From Chaetorhynchus papuensis (Eukaryota > Chordata > Aves > Passeriformes > Rhipiduridae), in assembly GCA_013396525.1 (NCBI GenBank), contig VWYX01000125.1:496001-560000 (forward strand): a stretch of 64,000 nucleotides of DNA. The letters are read 5' to 3'. Positions 14,336 to 27,816 of the stretch are shown here, piece after piece. The position numbers and the translations under genes were made by a program. The stretch's first letter is position 1. Each line of letters begins with the position of its first letter. The notes beneath the pieces were generated by a model that saw only the letters and a list, made by a program, of their open reading frames with translations, did not search any database and was not told where the DNA came from.

Positions 14336-15010
14336 ATCATTCTTGCTTTGTTAGAACCCGTCATGCCACCAGCTACAAACAGATTTGGAAGATATAGCTC
14401 TCAGATTACAGTTTCCATGTTGTTGTTCATCAAAGGTTGCAATAAAAGTCTCCAGAAATAGACTAATGGGGGCAGAATTCTGGAAGGCCCCAGTCTGTCG
14501 GGATACCAGAGGCTCAGGAATGCCAGTGGGATATAAGGAGATCACAAAGAAGTGCTAGGAATTCAGCATCTAACACTGGAAATTCAGCTGAGTGAATAAA
14601 TACACTGTCTTTCTGCCTAATTATTTATGGTTATTGAAACTAAGGGAGCATTTTACTGGAAAAATTACATTATAAGGCGTAGAGCTATTATAGTCCTACC
14701 TAATTGTGCAGGTGATCTCATTTATGATGATGAGAGGTGGAGAGAAAGCCAACAGACACAAAGGTTTTATTTTTTGTTCAGCTGAAGGAAGCAAAGGTGT
14801 ATGTATGTGTATAAGTCTCAGAAGCAGATGTGCACAAAAATGTATGCATGATTTACAGGAATTATGTATGTAAACTTGATAGTAATGCATGTGGCAGAGG
14901 ACTAAAGACCTAAGGGGTAGCATGCATATGCAAAATTATCTACTGATTCTTTGTACCCAGTTTTCACACTATGATGTGACCAGATTAACTGCCACTCCTG
15001 TGGAATCAAT

Positions 15011-15060
15011 ACCCTTAGAGGCAACTGTAGGGTTTTACTGTTCTGTGATTCTGTGATTCT
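15011..15060 (+). mobile_element. CR1 LINE, extreme 3' fragment
   Basis: CCCTTAGAGGCAACTGTAGG leads into TTCTGTGATTCTGTGATTCT, two to three copies of the CR1 8-bp tail unit. Only the last 50 bp or so can be recognised; the body is diverged. Confidence 0.7.
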
Positions 15061-16336
15061 CTCATCTCTTTAAACAAACATTCTATTTCATCAACCTGTG
15101 TTACACATATAAAGTTAAAGGAGAGTAAAAATAGCTAAATTGAAACAGTGCTCTCATCTGTCTGCCTTGCCATCATGCCTTGTACTGTAGTTAGATCTGA
15201 TTTTTAGAAAAAAAGTAGAAGAAATTCTGCAGGAGGCACTTGTAGGACCTTTCCCAGGCTTATATAGCTTATTGCTTTCATTTGAAATCTCCTTCTATTA
15301 ATATTTCATAATATCAAAGTAGAAAGAAATCCTTATGGCAGAAGGATGAGAATAACGGGATTTTCTCTTTGTTTACTTTTTATGCAAGGTAGCTGGAAAG
15401 GTAAGTAGGGTTTCTCTGGGAGTAGGGAGGATTTGATTGATTTTTCTATAAAGGTTTTCTATGTTATTGTCATTTCAGCATGTTCACTTTTATCCAAAAT
15501 CAGTTCATTTTGTATTGAGAACTGAAAGGGATTTCTAAGACTTCTATAAGGTCTGAAACTTACACAATCAGTGGGTCTCACTGTTGTTCCCCTGTTTTTT
15601 AATTTGATTAGCCCATATAAGCCAAAGTTTGCAAAGAGTCCCTGTTCTCGGAGACTGTAATTTTTCTCCCAGTTTTATTAAATACCTGTTGAGTAGAGAA
15701 GAGAGGATTCTGCATTGCCTCATGTGTTCCACTGAAGAAATGTGGAACATCTCAGGACCATTAGGAAAGCCTCAATTTTGTCAGAGTCTTCTTGAAAACT
15801 GGAAAATGTAACCACAAGGCTCTGTCCCTAGAAAGCCATCCTTGCGTACTCCCAGACCGACATGTTTTTCTTGGCTGGATGTCTAGTGGTCAGATGTTGC
15901 TCTCCACTTTACTACACTGATATACTGAGTGAAGCATTTGGCTTGTTGACTAAAAAGCATAAAACACAATTAATTGCAAGGGTTCCAAGAAATCTTAGTT
16001 AAGGAAAAGCAATGCAACTTCTTGAAGTTAAGTATCTGCAGAGGAAATATTTTACCATTGTTTGGGCCATCAGACTTTCAGGTGGCAAACAGTTTGACAG
16101 GGCTGACACTGTGCATAGCCCCACCAGGCTTGCTGGCTGGAACATGTCCCTTCCCACTCAGTCTCCCACTCCTTAGACAAGGAGGCCAAGACACAAAGTT
16201 GTGGTGGCTTGCTAAGATTCACAGAGCAGTTCTGTCACACAGCTTTGAATCACAGTGCTTGCTCTTGGCAATGTGCTCCTGTTTCCTGAAATGAGAGTAA
16301 CACATGCTCACACACACACTCATTTAGATCGCAGCC

Positions 16337-16362
16337 CCTAATGTTGATTTACCAACATTAGG
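16337..16362. repeat. Perfect inverted repeat, 10-bp arms, 6-nt loop
   Basis: CCTAATGTTG, then ATTTAC, then CAACATTAGG. All ten arm positions are complementary. The outer flanks (C and A) do not pair, so the palindrome is sharply bounded. Confidence 0.95.
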
Positions 16363-19145
16363 ATTTCAACTTCTCCTCACATTATTCCCACACATGCTCT
16401 GGTTTTTCCCCTACTTAGGACAGAGTAACTACCATCGCAGTCCTGCATGACCCCCTGATAGCTCTGCAGGCATTCAGCTTGGCCCATGGGAGTTCTGCAG
16501 GGAATGTATGTTTGTGGAGGATTAGGGGCTTGAAGTAGGTGGCACTCCATGATTTTACTGACCGAATGATTCAAGCTGCCTTGCAAACTATCCGTCAGGA
16601 TCCCGCTGCATTTTTCTGGAGGCTGCATTTGTTTGAGTAATCTTGAATGTGGAATGAGTGTTCGTTATTCTGTCTCTGAAAATGTTTTCTCTGAGGTTTG
16701 ATACCACAGTTTCTGCTGGTCTGTGATGCTAATGTATTATGTTGTTACCATGTGCTTATATTCTTATTCTATAATGACAATAAATAAAAAATCTTCAGTG
16801 TAGAGAATGAGGACAAGTCAGACAAGCCTGCCTGCTAAATTACTTTCCATTCCTGTGGTGGTTTCTCTGTGATTGGATTAAAAGAGGTTGTCAGTGTATG
16901 CTCATCCTGTCCCCTGGCTAGGTATAAATAAAGGCTTGGCAGGTTCTAGTACAGCATCTTGTTTAACCTCTACAAGTACCAATATTTACTCAGAAATTTA
17001 AAACAATGCATTCAGCCATCTCTTACTGGAGGGCAGCAGGAGTACAAAGTGGCCAGTCATGTCCATGGCATGTCAGCTCTCCCCATGGGCTTTCCCTTTC
17101 ATTATGTCTTGCTGTCTCCTTTTGTTTAATGTAAGAACTGAATTATGAACTGCTCAGGAATTCCAGACCCATTACCACAGTCTGCTTTGCAGAGAGCTCT
17201 CTTTAAGGTATTCAGTGATTGCTTTCTCTTACATCCCAGACTGGAGCTAGAAATGAAACGTGTGCCATTCCGTATTTTCCAGCAGTTGGGTATTGTAACA
17301 GCCATACTTACAGATCTGTGGAGCTGTGTCCATGCTTTCATTATGCAAACCCCTTCCTCCGGTTCCTCTAACTTTTGCTGTTGCCAAGAGTCCAATGGAT
17401 TTAATCATGTGTGTGCATAAAACAACATAGAAGAAAAAACTTGGAAATTCCACGTATTTAAAATAAATTGTTTATTAAATACAAAATAAGAATGATATTG
17501 CACTACATTTCCCTCATATTTTCTCATTTCATAAAGGGATCAAAATTGTTACAAGAGCATGCCAAAAAGGCATCAAAATCTTTACAAGGGTATGTGAATG
17601 GGGTTGTTTTCTAAAAAGTGAGATTTTACTTAAAGAGAAAAAAAAATGTTTACCTCTGAAATGGGCTTTATCAGGCAACCTAGAAAAAAACTACACAACT
17701 TGAGAGAGCCACTGAGTATGCAGCAGCAAAAAAAGAGACTTTAGTACCTCTGCTCGGTCTAGATATTGAAGCAGACCCTTCTGCCCATTCCTTTGTTCCC
17801 TGAATCCCTATAGAGCCCTGCCTCCTCTTTTCACTGTGACTCTTCTGCAATCCCTTTGAGCTGCTGTGGCTTCCTCCCAGCCTCAGTGTGTCTCACTGCT
17901 GCCCTCCAGCCCTGGCACTGCAATTCTCTCTGCTTGTGTTCATTTTCTTTTACCCTGACCATTCTCTGTCCCCCTGTCCCCAGAGAGGCTCAGGCATTAG
18001 CACACCAATGCACTGGAGTCAGGCTCTGGGCTGCAGTTAGCAGTTCTGAGCTGGGCTTTAAGGACAGGGATCACAAGGGGCAGCTGGCACAGCAGGGCAT
18101 CACACGTCAGATAGGTAATAGGAAAGAACAAAAAAAATTGGTACATCTAAAATCTCACCTCTTTTGAAGACCTGGATTCCTTTTGGAAATGTGGATTCAC
18201 ACCCTCAAGCTCCACATTTAGACCTTTAATTCATGTATGACTGAGTAGAGGGAAGGTGGCAAGGAAGAACAGTCTGTTGGGTAGACACTTTGCCTGAAAA
18301 ATAGGAAACCCAGGCTCAGTCCCCTCCTCTGTGTTAGAGGCTCGTGTCTCCCACCTCTCAGGAGGGCAGCCAGCCTCAGTAGTCTTCGGATGGACACTCT
18401 TTCTTGATGTTAGACTGTTGTGTGTGGCAGTCATGGAGCTAGAAGATCAAGTAGGAAGATCCATTGTCACCCACTAAACCATCTGTGAGGGTGGGAGAGA
18501 GCCCTCTTTGGAGCTGTTGGACTTGTTTTGTAGAAAGCAGATGTTACAAAGAAGCTGCACCCTTAGGACCTCCCTCGTGGCAGAAGCAAACAGGAAGGTT
18601 GCAAGGCTGGCAGCAAAGGAAAAAAGGCACTGGGCTCGGTTTAAGTGCAGATCACAAGGGATCTCGTGGAGGAGTGAGACAAGAAGGCAGGAAATACAGA
18701 AGGCACAAATACAGGACAGTGTGTGGCTATGGGGAAGCAGCAGGCCCTTCAGCCAGGGGCGCTGCCCACTGGCCATCCAGGAGCCATGCTTAAGGGTAGA
18801 TCTAGGCATCCTCATCCTGCTGGTTCCCATTAATGGCTGTGACTGTGGTGCCATTTCCCTTTTTTACCCTCGCTAACGATCGACCCCTCGGGGCATGCTG
18901 TGCTGTGCGCTGGATGTGCGCCCAGTTAAGTCCCCCTGTCACAAATCTGGCTGGCAGGACCGTCTGTGAGGAGTCTGGGTATCACTCTCCTGCTCTTTTA
19001 TCTGAACTTCTTGGTGACAGTCTCAGTATCTCGGCAAGAAAGATTTGATGGAAAGGCTAAGGCTATCATTCCTTGAAGATGAAACAGACTCCTAGGTGAC
19101 TGAGAGCCTATCAAACTGACAATTTTAAGGCTGCCAAGATTTACT

Positions 19146-19170
19146 TTAATTATATATATTGTATAATTAA
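19146..19170. repeat. Perfect AT-only inverted repeat, 9-bp arms
   Basis: TTAATTATA and TATAATTAA flank a 7-nt spacer. In such AT-rich sequence this has a fair chance of arising at random. It sits in a longer TATATA-rich stretch that could unwind easily. Confidence 0.85.
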
Positions 19171-21395
19171 TGCAACGTGAGATACGTGTATATATTTAAT
19201 AGTGTTAGGGTGTCTGGGGTCTTGTATAAGTTAATAGATAACCCAAAGTAATAAATAAAACAAACACTTCGGGCTACTCATAAAGAGAACTGCTAAGCAG
19301 CACAAGGAGGGGGCTGCAGCTTTCGGCCAGCGCAGTTGGAAGAATCAGATTTTGTGAATTCTCTGAAAAATGTTTGGTCGTAGGGGTGAGTTAAAACATT
19401 CATAGTGATTTGTAATGCCCTACGTGATTTGTGGCTTACAGGTCTAAAGAAGTCCTTTCTTTTATGTGTGGGCATCACAGATGAAATTAGGGGAAGCACT
19501 TCTGGTGAAGATTTCGGAGGCAGAAAACTGGCACACTGGAGGTTGCCTCAAGCGTTGCCTTCTGGAACATAGCGGCTGGAAATGAGATCAAAATGTCACA
19601 TCTCTGTGTGATGGGGTTGTACTTGGGCTGCTTTCAGGTCCTGCCTCCTAATACGGGTCTGGTACAAAGCTTGTTGAACAACTGCAGGCAGTCTGAGAAC
19701 AGCTATAAATCAGTTTGGGGAATACAGCCCGATCTGCATGCTTTCTACTAAAGAGTTTTTTGTAGTTTAAACTTGTTAAGGTTCAAAATCTGTTAATAAT
19801 ATATAATACACAACTGAGATAAATAAGTTAGTAAATTCACAGTATTGTTGCCTTTATTTCACAGAGTGTCATTCGTGCCCTGGCTACTTCCAAGCTCTGT
19901 TTCTAAATCAAATGCATGAAATACATGTCCAGCTTTCCTGCAAGGAAAACATTCACTTCAGATTTTACTGCTGCTACTGAAGAAACTGTCCTGGTCATAC
20001 TGGCAAAGCAAAGGGCAAGAAAGTTTTACAGGTGTTGCTAGACCCTTATGAAAGCCTTTGTGTTCTCCCACATTAAGACTGAATTAGGGAAGAATCAAAC
20101 GGAATTGTCAGTATTGTAAAAAGCTGGTCTTAGGAAGCTGTGCAAAATTAAGATTCAGAAAGGATGGCTACTTCACAGCCATGAGCAAAGGTCCTTCAGC
20201 TAGACCTTCTAGCCTAAAGCAAATAGATGCAACTCCAGTGCCTCTAAACAGAAAAATCCTAAAAGAGCAAGTAAGCAAAACTATATTTAAAACCAAGGGA
20301 AGAGATTTACATGGGAGATGGGGTGTGGAAGGAGACCATAAGGCTGCAAAAGATCTTTGCTAAGGGTAACAGGAGAAGGAAAAAAATAAATATATCCTCT
20401 GAAATCTGCAGTGAGTCACCACAGGTCATGTTTTATGGGGATTTTATTGCATGCTTCCATGTGTACCTTGTGGAATAAAACCATATGCATCTGATTAGAT
20501 TACTTAGTACTGGGAGTGTAAGGTAAGAGCATAAATTGAATGCAATTATTTTTAAAGGAAATTATATTCCTGCTGCTTTCTGTCTGTCTGCTGTCTTCTA
20601 TCTTTTTCTCTTTTATTGTCTCTTTTATCTTGGTTCTAAGATGGCTCTCACACCGTATCTACCTTGCAATCCCCTAGTTTGTATGAAGGCAATTCACAGC
20701 TCAGTGCACTGCCTGTCTCCCCTGATTGTTTACAACTGGTTTATTAACCAGGCTTTGTCTTGGACTATCTGTGCTTCATCGGGAGGGAGTGGGAGAGCAC
20801 AGTTGTTCATTTTGCATTAAGCATGTGTGCTGATGTGGAAATATCCACCCATACCCCTCAGTGGAGATATCTGTGTTAAAATGAAACCAACTTTTATAGG
20901 AAAAAAATTAATTTATTACCAATGCAAGGTTATTACTTGGACCATATAACCCAGTGTAAGTATATGATACTGCCTCCACCTAAGAGTCTTGTATTCCTGA
21001 TTAAAAATTGCCAGAGGGGAGTATATGCCTTGCAATCACTTATCTGCCCCGTTTTCAATTTCACCTGCTACAATATTCCATTTGAACTCTTTCTTAGAAT
21101 TTTCCAGCTGAAGTGAAATATTTGACTTTCTCATTGGGCTTCAATTTTGGGGTGAGAGGGCAGGGGCTTGAGAAATTTCTTCCTTTTCCCTGCTGCCTTC
21201 CTGTTCCTTCCCCTAGAAATATGTTGCTATAAGAGCCTTTGGCAAAATAGTGATTAGCTATAATGATGATCTGTCTGAGAGAGATTACTGCCTTTATGAG
21301 GTGGCATTTTTCAATGTGACTGTGCCTACACCTTCCAGGCAGTTTGCTTTCTCTGGACACAATTATATTTATTTTGTTCTATAGTTTTAAGTACC

Positions 21396-21410
21396 TAGGC
21401 TAGGCTAGGT
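21396..21410 (+). repeat. Short TAGGC tandem (three units)
   Basis: TAGGC TAGGC TAGGT follows CC. It is a minimal pentanucleotide repeat with no other apparent feature. Confidence 0.8.
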
Positions 21411-24400
21411 TGATTTATTCATATTATTTAAGTAGACATAACACATAATATATTGAATCTCATGTTCTGTCATGATGTATTATCATCCTTGCTATCTACA
21501 ATAATGGATCCACTTGATCCCCAGATTCCCAAGACATTGCAGCAAGATTGAAAAGCTGCTAAGAGGTGTACCTAGCCTAGTAATTTTTGGATCTCCCCTG
21601 GCTCCAGACATGTTTGCTGGGGTAAGATTCATCTCACCTCACTTCAGGCAGTCTACAGGGTGGATGTTGACATTTGAGGTATTTTATTGAGGCTCTTTTT
21701 TCCATCAGTGGAGATCTAGACAAATGCATTAAGGGAGTTTGTGACAATTAGTCTGATCCACAAAATGCAAACTGTACATGGCTCCTTTGGCTCTGCTGAC
21801 TACATCTCCTCTGTCTGTTGAGAGCCCAGCCTGAGATATCTACACCAAGTCAGATGGGTCACAGCCTGTATGTCCTACTGAAATCTTGGCCTTTAACTCC
21901 ACAGATGTCTTACCATCAGTTCAAGGCACTTGTACTCAAAAACAGTGATTTACTGCCTCCTTTACTTTGTTGCTGTGAGCAACAAAATCATCTCACCTGC
22001 CCTTTCCAGGTATCGTGTTCAACATGTGTGACTTCTTATTTGCAGTCTGGTTGAATTCAGAGTCTTGCTGCTTTTTCTGCCTTTCCATGATACAGGCTTT
22101 CCAAGTCATTCTCACAGCCTGAGCTCTTTTCCTGTCTCTCTTCATCTTATATCTCAGCCACTAAAGTTTCATATTTTTTGACTTGGACATGGCCAGCCTT
22201 GTTCCTTTCCGAGCTTTCACAGAGCTAACTGGAAAGACTGTAGAGTTGTCATTAGGTTACCTAACTTGATGAACCTCTATATTGCCCTCACTAATTCTGC
22301 TTCATCAAGTATGTCACCTGCATTCACAATAAAGGTCTTTAAAAGTCTGTGTCTTTCCTGTCTACCAATTTTTGGTCACTGAAGAAGCTACTGTGCTCAG
22401 ACATTATATGTGAGACACCACATCTCTTTTGCTTTCAACCCAGCACTGTCTTTTCCCATGCTGCTTCTTGCACCAGGAAACTAAACACCCCAAAGAGCAC
22501 CACACAGTCGTCCTGCCAATTCATCTGGAAATCTCTCCTCCTTCACATTTAGCAGAGGCTCACAGGCAGCTCTAGATTTGTACTTATAAACGAGCTGCAT
22601 TCCCATAGGGACACCTCCATGGCCATGGCTAACACACACATCCTTTGAGCTGCCTGTCCCCTTGGAAGAGTCCCATCATAGGCACTTCTGCCCTCGAGCC
22701 AGGCAGTCTTTTGGCATGTGCAGGGGTCCTTATCTACACTTCAATTTTAACTGAAGCTCTGTAGGACTCCATTACAAGGTTGGTGTTCGTGTTTCCTGTT
22801 GCTTGAACAAACTTTATTCTGCCTTGCATTGCCCCTCCCAGTGCTCACCCATTCATTTTCTGAAGCAGCACTTCCCTCCCACACACACTACAAAAAATAA
22901 GGAGAAATAATTTGCTTTTTCTTTTAAAGCACAGCAACATGCAGGATTGACCATTTCTTCACCTCTTGAGAGTATCGCTTTGTTAACATCATTTTCAATA
23001 GAAGTCTTTATCTGTGCTTTTAAAGGTCCAGCCTTTTGAACCCTCAGCAGTATGTTCTTGGACTTTATGATTTTAACCAGGTCCATTATTATCTAAATAC
23101 TTGGGGAAGCAGGCAGGGGAGGGAAGAGAGAATGACAAGTGACTTCTTAAAGTGCTGTTCTTGGTAGCTCTTTACAATATACATTAGGAACAGCGGGGAG
23201 AAGAGCTTTCATGGTGGATCTGAGCCTGTTAAAAAAAGAAGCTATGGTGTATAGTCTCAAAAAAAAGGGGGGGTTGGTTCATATCTGTCACCATCGGGCT
23301 TGGCATTTCATGTTTGCATAGGGTGATCCTGTTGTGCACAGTCTAGACAGAGCAGTGTCAGGTTTGCCCCTGCTGCTTGACAGTCGTGCTGGCTATAGTT
23401 TGCTCATGAACAAAATCTCTTTAGGTGTTTTGGGATGCACAAGGCTTAAGATCTTTAAATGCTGCTCTCTAGAGTGTGTGTTCCTATTAATGGGCCCATA
23501 AAGATCCCCTTATTTATTATTGTTTAATTATATGCAACCTGTTGCTCCAAAATAGCTGCACATAATTGCTATTTATTTCTGGGCTGGCTTCTCTGTGCAT
23601 GTATTTAAAACATACATTTTGGGTTTAGTGAATCCTGTGTTACTGATTGTTCAAAGTGACTTTATTTTCCGATGTCTTTTCTCTAAATGCTCTTTTGATA
23701 TTTGGAGTGTTAGTGATGATATTATTACATTGCTGTTAGCTATTGAATGAATGATTGCTGTTGTATTCTGAATGTGCTGATGCTGAAAATCTGTGATATA
23801 AATAAACTTCCTCTGGTAACATCATTATAATAGCACAAGCAGCAGAAATTTATGGAAAGAACAGATTAAATGCTTAGACTTAAATTCTTCGGTGTGCAAC
23901 TCCGCTTAAACTGCTGTGTCTGAATTTTGGGTTGCTGAATCAGGTGGAAAAAATCAAACTGACACATCGCTTGTCTGTGCATTTTTACTATGATATATTA
24001 TGTTACTAAAAGAAAAAGCTCAAAACCTACCATTGATAATCCTGGCTAAAACTTGGAACATAAATTATTAAGATCTGTAGTTTCTTTTCAAAGTGGCCTG
24101 GGACTTAATGCATATATCACAGCAAAGAAATGTAACATCAATATGTACTTATACATTATAACATGAGACGTTTTTATGTACGTAATAAAGCGTTCTCTAT
24201 GTAACTGTTTCTCTAAGCATCTGATAGGAAGGCTGAGAAATTCACACAGTTAATCATATTTATTTAGCTAATTAACAGCTAATAGCATTAATCATAAAAT
24301 GCATGAATATTTAAAAAGTAATTTATTATTGAACATGAAAACTATTTTCAAACTTGCTTTCCAAACTATGTTTTGTTTATATATATTGATAAAATCTCCC

Positions 24401-26376
24401 AAGACACTCAGTCTCAGTGTTTCACGTACTCATCCTGTAAATTGAAAATGCAGGATGCAATACACTACACCAGGAATCCACACACCTCCAGTAACCATCT
24501 CCAATTATACTGTGTAATCACTCCTAGGCTAGGGAAATGAAACTCCCAAAGTCAGGGGTGCTTATCTGTGGATTGCTACAGTCACCTACACCTTGCATGG
24601 AGCCTCAGGATTTCCCAGAAATGGGTTGAAAAGTAATAGTATAATTATGCAGTAAGACTAGTGCACTGGTCCCCAACCTTTGCTGCCCCTTGGCAGCAAT
24701 TCTGAGCAAATAATATTGTACAGTGGGACCATAATTTCTCCCTGTCAGCCTTAAGTGTTAACTCCTTAATTCCCTGTGGCTCGGAGCAGTGCTGTCCATT
24801 AACAACCTGTGGGGAGTTAGTGAAAAAGCTGAAGACATCATCAACATCTGTGTTTCTAATTCAGTAGGTTTGTTCTCTTCTTTTCAATAACTTTTTTATT
24901 ACAAGTTTAATAGTGCCCAGCGAGACTCACTAATAAATGAATGAGTGTTCATTTCCTGCATGGGTTTTGTCAAATTTGCCCTGTTATCTCCCAAGTCCAG
25001 ACTAAGAGTAATAAGGGTGACAAGTCTCATAGAAAATTGAGGAGAGGGAGATGTGTCTCTCTGGGGGAAGAACAGGAAGACGTGCATAAAGGCAAAATTA
25101 AAGTATAAAATTGAAAAATAAAATAAAGTAGCACTTTACCTGTATTTTTCAAAGGTTTATTTATAACTACTTTTAAATTAATTGAAGTAAATGACTGAAC
25201 TTGGCGGGTATGCAAAAGATGAAATTATAACCATTCACAGAAAGCATTACAGCAGCACATTAGCAGTGCTGTGGGGATGGCTGTGTAGGAGGCATTTTTA
25301 TATCAGAACCTTTTTTTCTTAGGTTATTTATAATTGTTTTAGGGAAAAACTACCTCCTTCAGGGCTTTGGCCTGTAAGAGTTGGTGCTTGCTTGCTTTAT
25401 GGTTATGCATTTTCAAATGTGCCATGTTCCCTATGGCCATTTTAGAGTTATCATACTGTGGTACAACAGGTTTAGACCAGCTGAATTTTTTTCCAAATGA
25501 CGTTGGTCTGGTTTGGGATTCATTTTTAATGAGCTGAGCATTAGTTTTTTGCAGAAAGGAAAACTTTCAGTCAGTAATTGAACTCCAAACTGACTTGGAC
25601 CTTAATCCTGCAATGATTTATGCAGATATTTAATGTGTCCGTAGAGCAGCCAGTGGGCATGGAGTCTGTGCTTTATGAGACTGCCTTCCTTTGGAAATGG
25701 GAGATCTGCTGATGACAATAACTTGAAATGCTCACTTAAACGGGGCTGCAAAGTACACAATTAAACACATGTTTGAGTCTCATCATCCTGGGAGACTGTT
25801 TCCAAATATTCAGAAATTACCTGGGTTTAAATCTCATATAAATGCTGTTAAAGATGAAAAAATTCAGTGTAAAAATAATGAAACTGTATATTTTGTATGC
25901 ACACGTACAATTCAGTATTGGATCATTTCACTCAAATTCTGAACATGTTACATTTCTCTTTTACACATAAAAAAGGAAACTGCAGTTCAGCCATATTATG
26001 GTCTAAGTTTATACTAATATATCACAATTTGTGTGCTCAAAATGGTCATTTTAGCTTACAAGTATTTGCACATTTAAACTAATGTAGAAGATCATATAGG
26101 TAAAGCCTATAAAATTCTACATTATTGTAGTCCAATTGGATTATAAGAATTATGAGTTTCTTTTAAAAGTATGTGTGCTTTTGTAAACTTATCTGGTTAC
26201 CTAGTTTAATAGAGAATAACATCCTTTTCTGTGTTTTTGTGGTGGGGGAGTGAGAAGAGGAAAGGGAAAGGTTTTCATCCATCCTATAGAATACTGTAAA
26301 GAGGTTTTAAAGGAGAAATTTTAAATTACATAGAAAGGTTATAATTTTCTGTGAAGTCATATAGAACTCAGAACAA

Positions 26377-26440
26377 AGTGCTGATGACTTATTTTCATGT
26401 AAATTCTTCATCTTGATGTAATTCACATGGCATCAGCACT
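26377..26440. repeat. Nested imperfect inverted repeat (64 bp) with hairpin potential
   Basis: The outer arms are perfect 10-mers: AGTGCTGATG (26377-26386) and CATCAGCACT (26431-26440). Inside them CATGTAAATT (26396-26405) pairs 9 of 10 with AATTCACATG (26420-26429). At the centre CATC (26409-26412) pairs with GATG (26415-26418). Unpaired spacers are 9 nt and 1 nt between outer and inner arms, and 3 nt and 1 nt around the core. It is either a decayed palindromic element or a structured RNA when transcribed; the asymmetric bulge argues against a classic microRNA precursor. Confidence 0.85.
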
Positions 26441-27816
26441 GATAAGTAATCAGACCTTTCTGATAAAACCTAAAGCACAGAATAAATGAATGCTATACAT
26501 TTAACTCTTGACTGTAAAGCCATAGTCTAACCTTGGTTTCAACCGTCTAATCCATAAAATACAAAAGAAACATGCAAACCCGGGTGACTGCAGTAGCTCA
26601 CGGTGCTGTAGAGCACAGGATTGCTGCTGTGGGGCACGACCCACTGCAGCCACCCTAGGCTGACTTTCAGCCTGCTCAGCTCCTGCCTGGCATGCTGACC
26701 TCAGCCACGGGGCAGAGGTGTGTTTAATACATAATTAAAGTTATGCATGCAGGTAGGCTTATGAACACCCTGCTCACTCAGAGCTGAGGATTCTTTGTTC
26801 AGATCCCAAATGAATTTTGTTTGTGTGTGTATCAGTGCTCTCTGCTAGCCGGGGACAAAGACATATTAATACTTATTCAGTCTTTTGTAATATCCTTTGC
26901 AATCTTCAAATTAAGGTTCCGTGTAAGTATATTGTAGTGTTGTCGGTCGGTCATTCGTGTTATTAATCCTGAAATAATAAAATGTGTATTAGATAGAATC
27001 AGGGCAGCTCAACAGTATATTGCAGGCTATAAGCTTTCATTAACAGCTACAAGAAATTTTTTGTTAACTCAATGTGTGTAGAGACAGGGAGGGAGAGAGC
27101 TGGAGGGAGTGTGATTTGGGTTTGATAAAGAGAGGATAAAACAGGAGTAGGATTTGGATTCTGGACAGCTCTGACTTCTCTTCAGCTTTTTCCATCAGTT
27201 GTCTTCTGGCAAAACATTGTGCTGCTTGCTCAAACATAATAATGGTCCTTTATAATGGTCTTCTAAACATGTGTCTCATGGGCCAGGTAGGCTAATGTGC
27301 AAGAGCTTTTTATTTTTATTTTTTTTTTACGTTGCCCTCAGCAAATAGGTGAATGTGCTAAAGAGTGCAGCAGCTTTGGTGGTTTTTTTCCACTGTGATT
27401 AAGGAATAGTTCATCTATAACCAGAGCAGATTTCAGTCACCGGGAGATTGCAGTGGCCAAAAGGGGTATTTAATCATCTGGCTAGGATCAGATCTGGAAA
27501 GAAAGGCCATTGTTACGGCTACAATGTGACTGCTGAGGAGAAGCAGCCAGAAGTGAACCACCCGCTCCTACTTCCATCCATCTGTTCCTTCCTTTCTCCA
27601 TTTTTCTAAATATTTCTTTTGTGACACTTTAATTATGATCAGCAGAAGCACTTGATAGAAGCTCTTTGTTCTGACAGATGTGGTGGGTCCTGCGGTTTCA
27701 GCGCTCCTCTGTGTGGGAGTGGTGGGAGAAGCACTGCAGAAACAAGAGCGAGGTGATAGCACACACTTGGAAGGACAGGCCTGTGTTCATTTCCCAAATG
27801 CTTTTGGCTGGAGTGG

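Larger units (their letters stand above)
8798..15010. other. Intronic block between CR1 fragments
   Basis: AT-rich intron containing one tiny CR1 tail (9612-9658), a CTCF-like sequence (10684-10698), and (CTG)5 and TCC-rich stretches at 14.09-14.34 kb. I see no exon, tRNA or other repeat family. The open frame on the minus strand at 14055-14297 includes a five-Gln run encoded by the CTG repeat and matches no family I know. Confidence 0.55.

Noticed and set aside
14055..14545. Possible minus-strand pseudogene with acidic/basic runs and a Gln run
   Set aside because: The acidic/basic and Gln tracts come from the TCC-rich and CTG simple repeats. The remaining residues match no family I know.
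18464..18876. Overlapping open frames on both strands (109-126 codons)
   Set aside because: No domain, no splice logic and no similarity I recognise. The region is simply somewhat GC-richer, so stops are rarer.
24663..24700. GGTCCCCAACCTTTGCTGCC-like segment resembling a known mammalian repeat start
   Set aside because: The similarity stops after about 20 bases and that repeat family is not expected in a bird genome. Probably coincidence.
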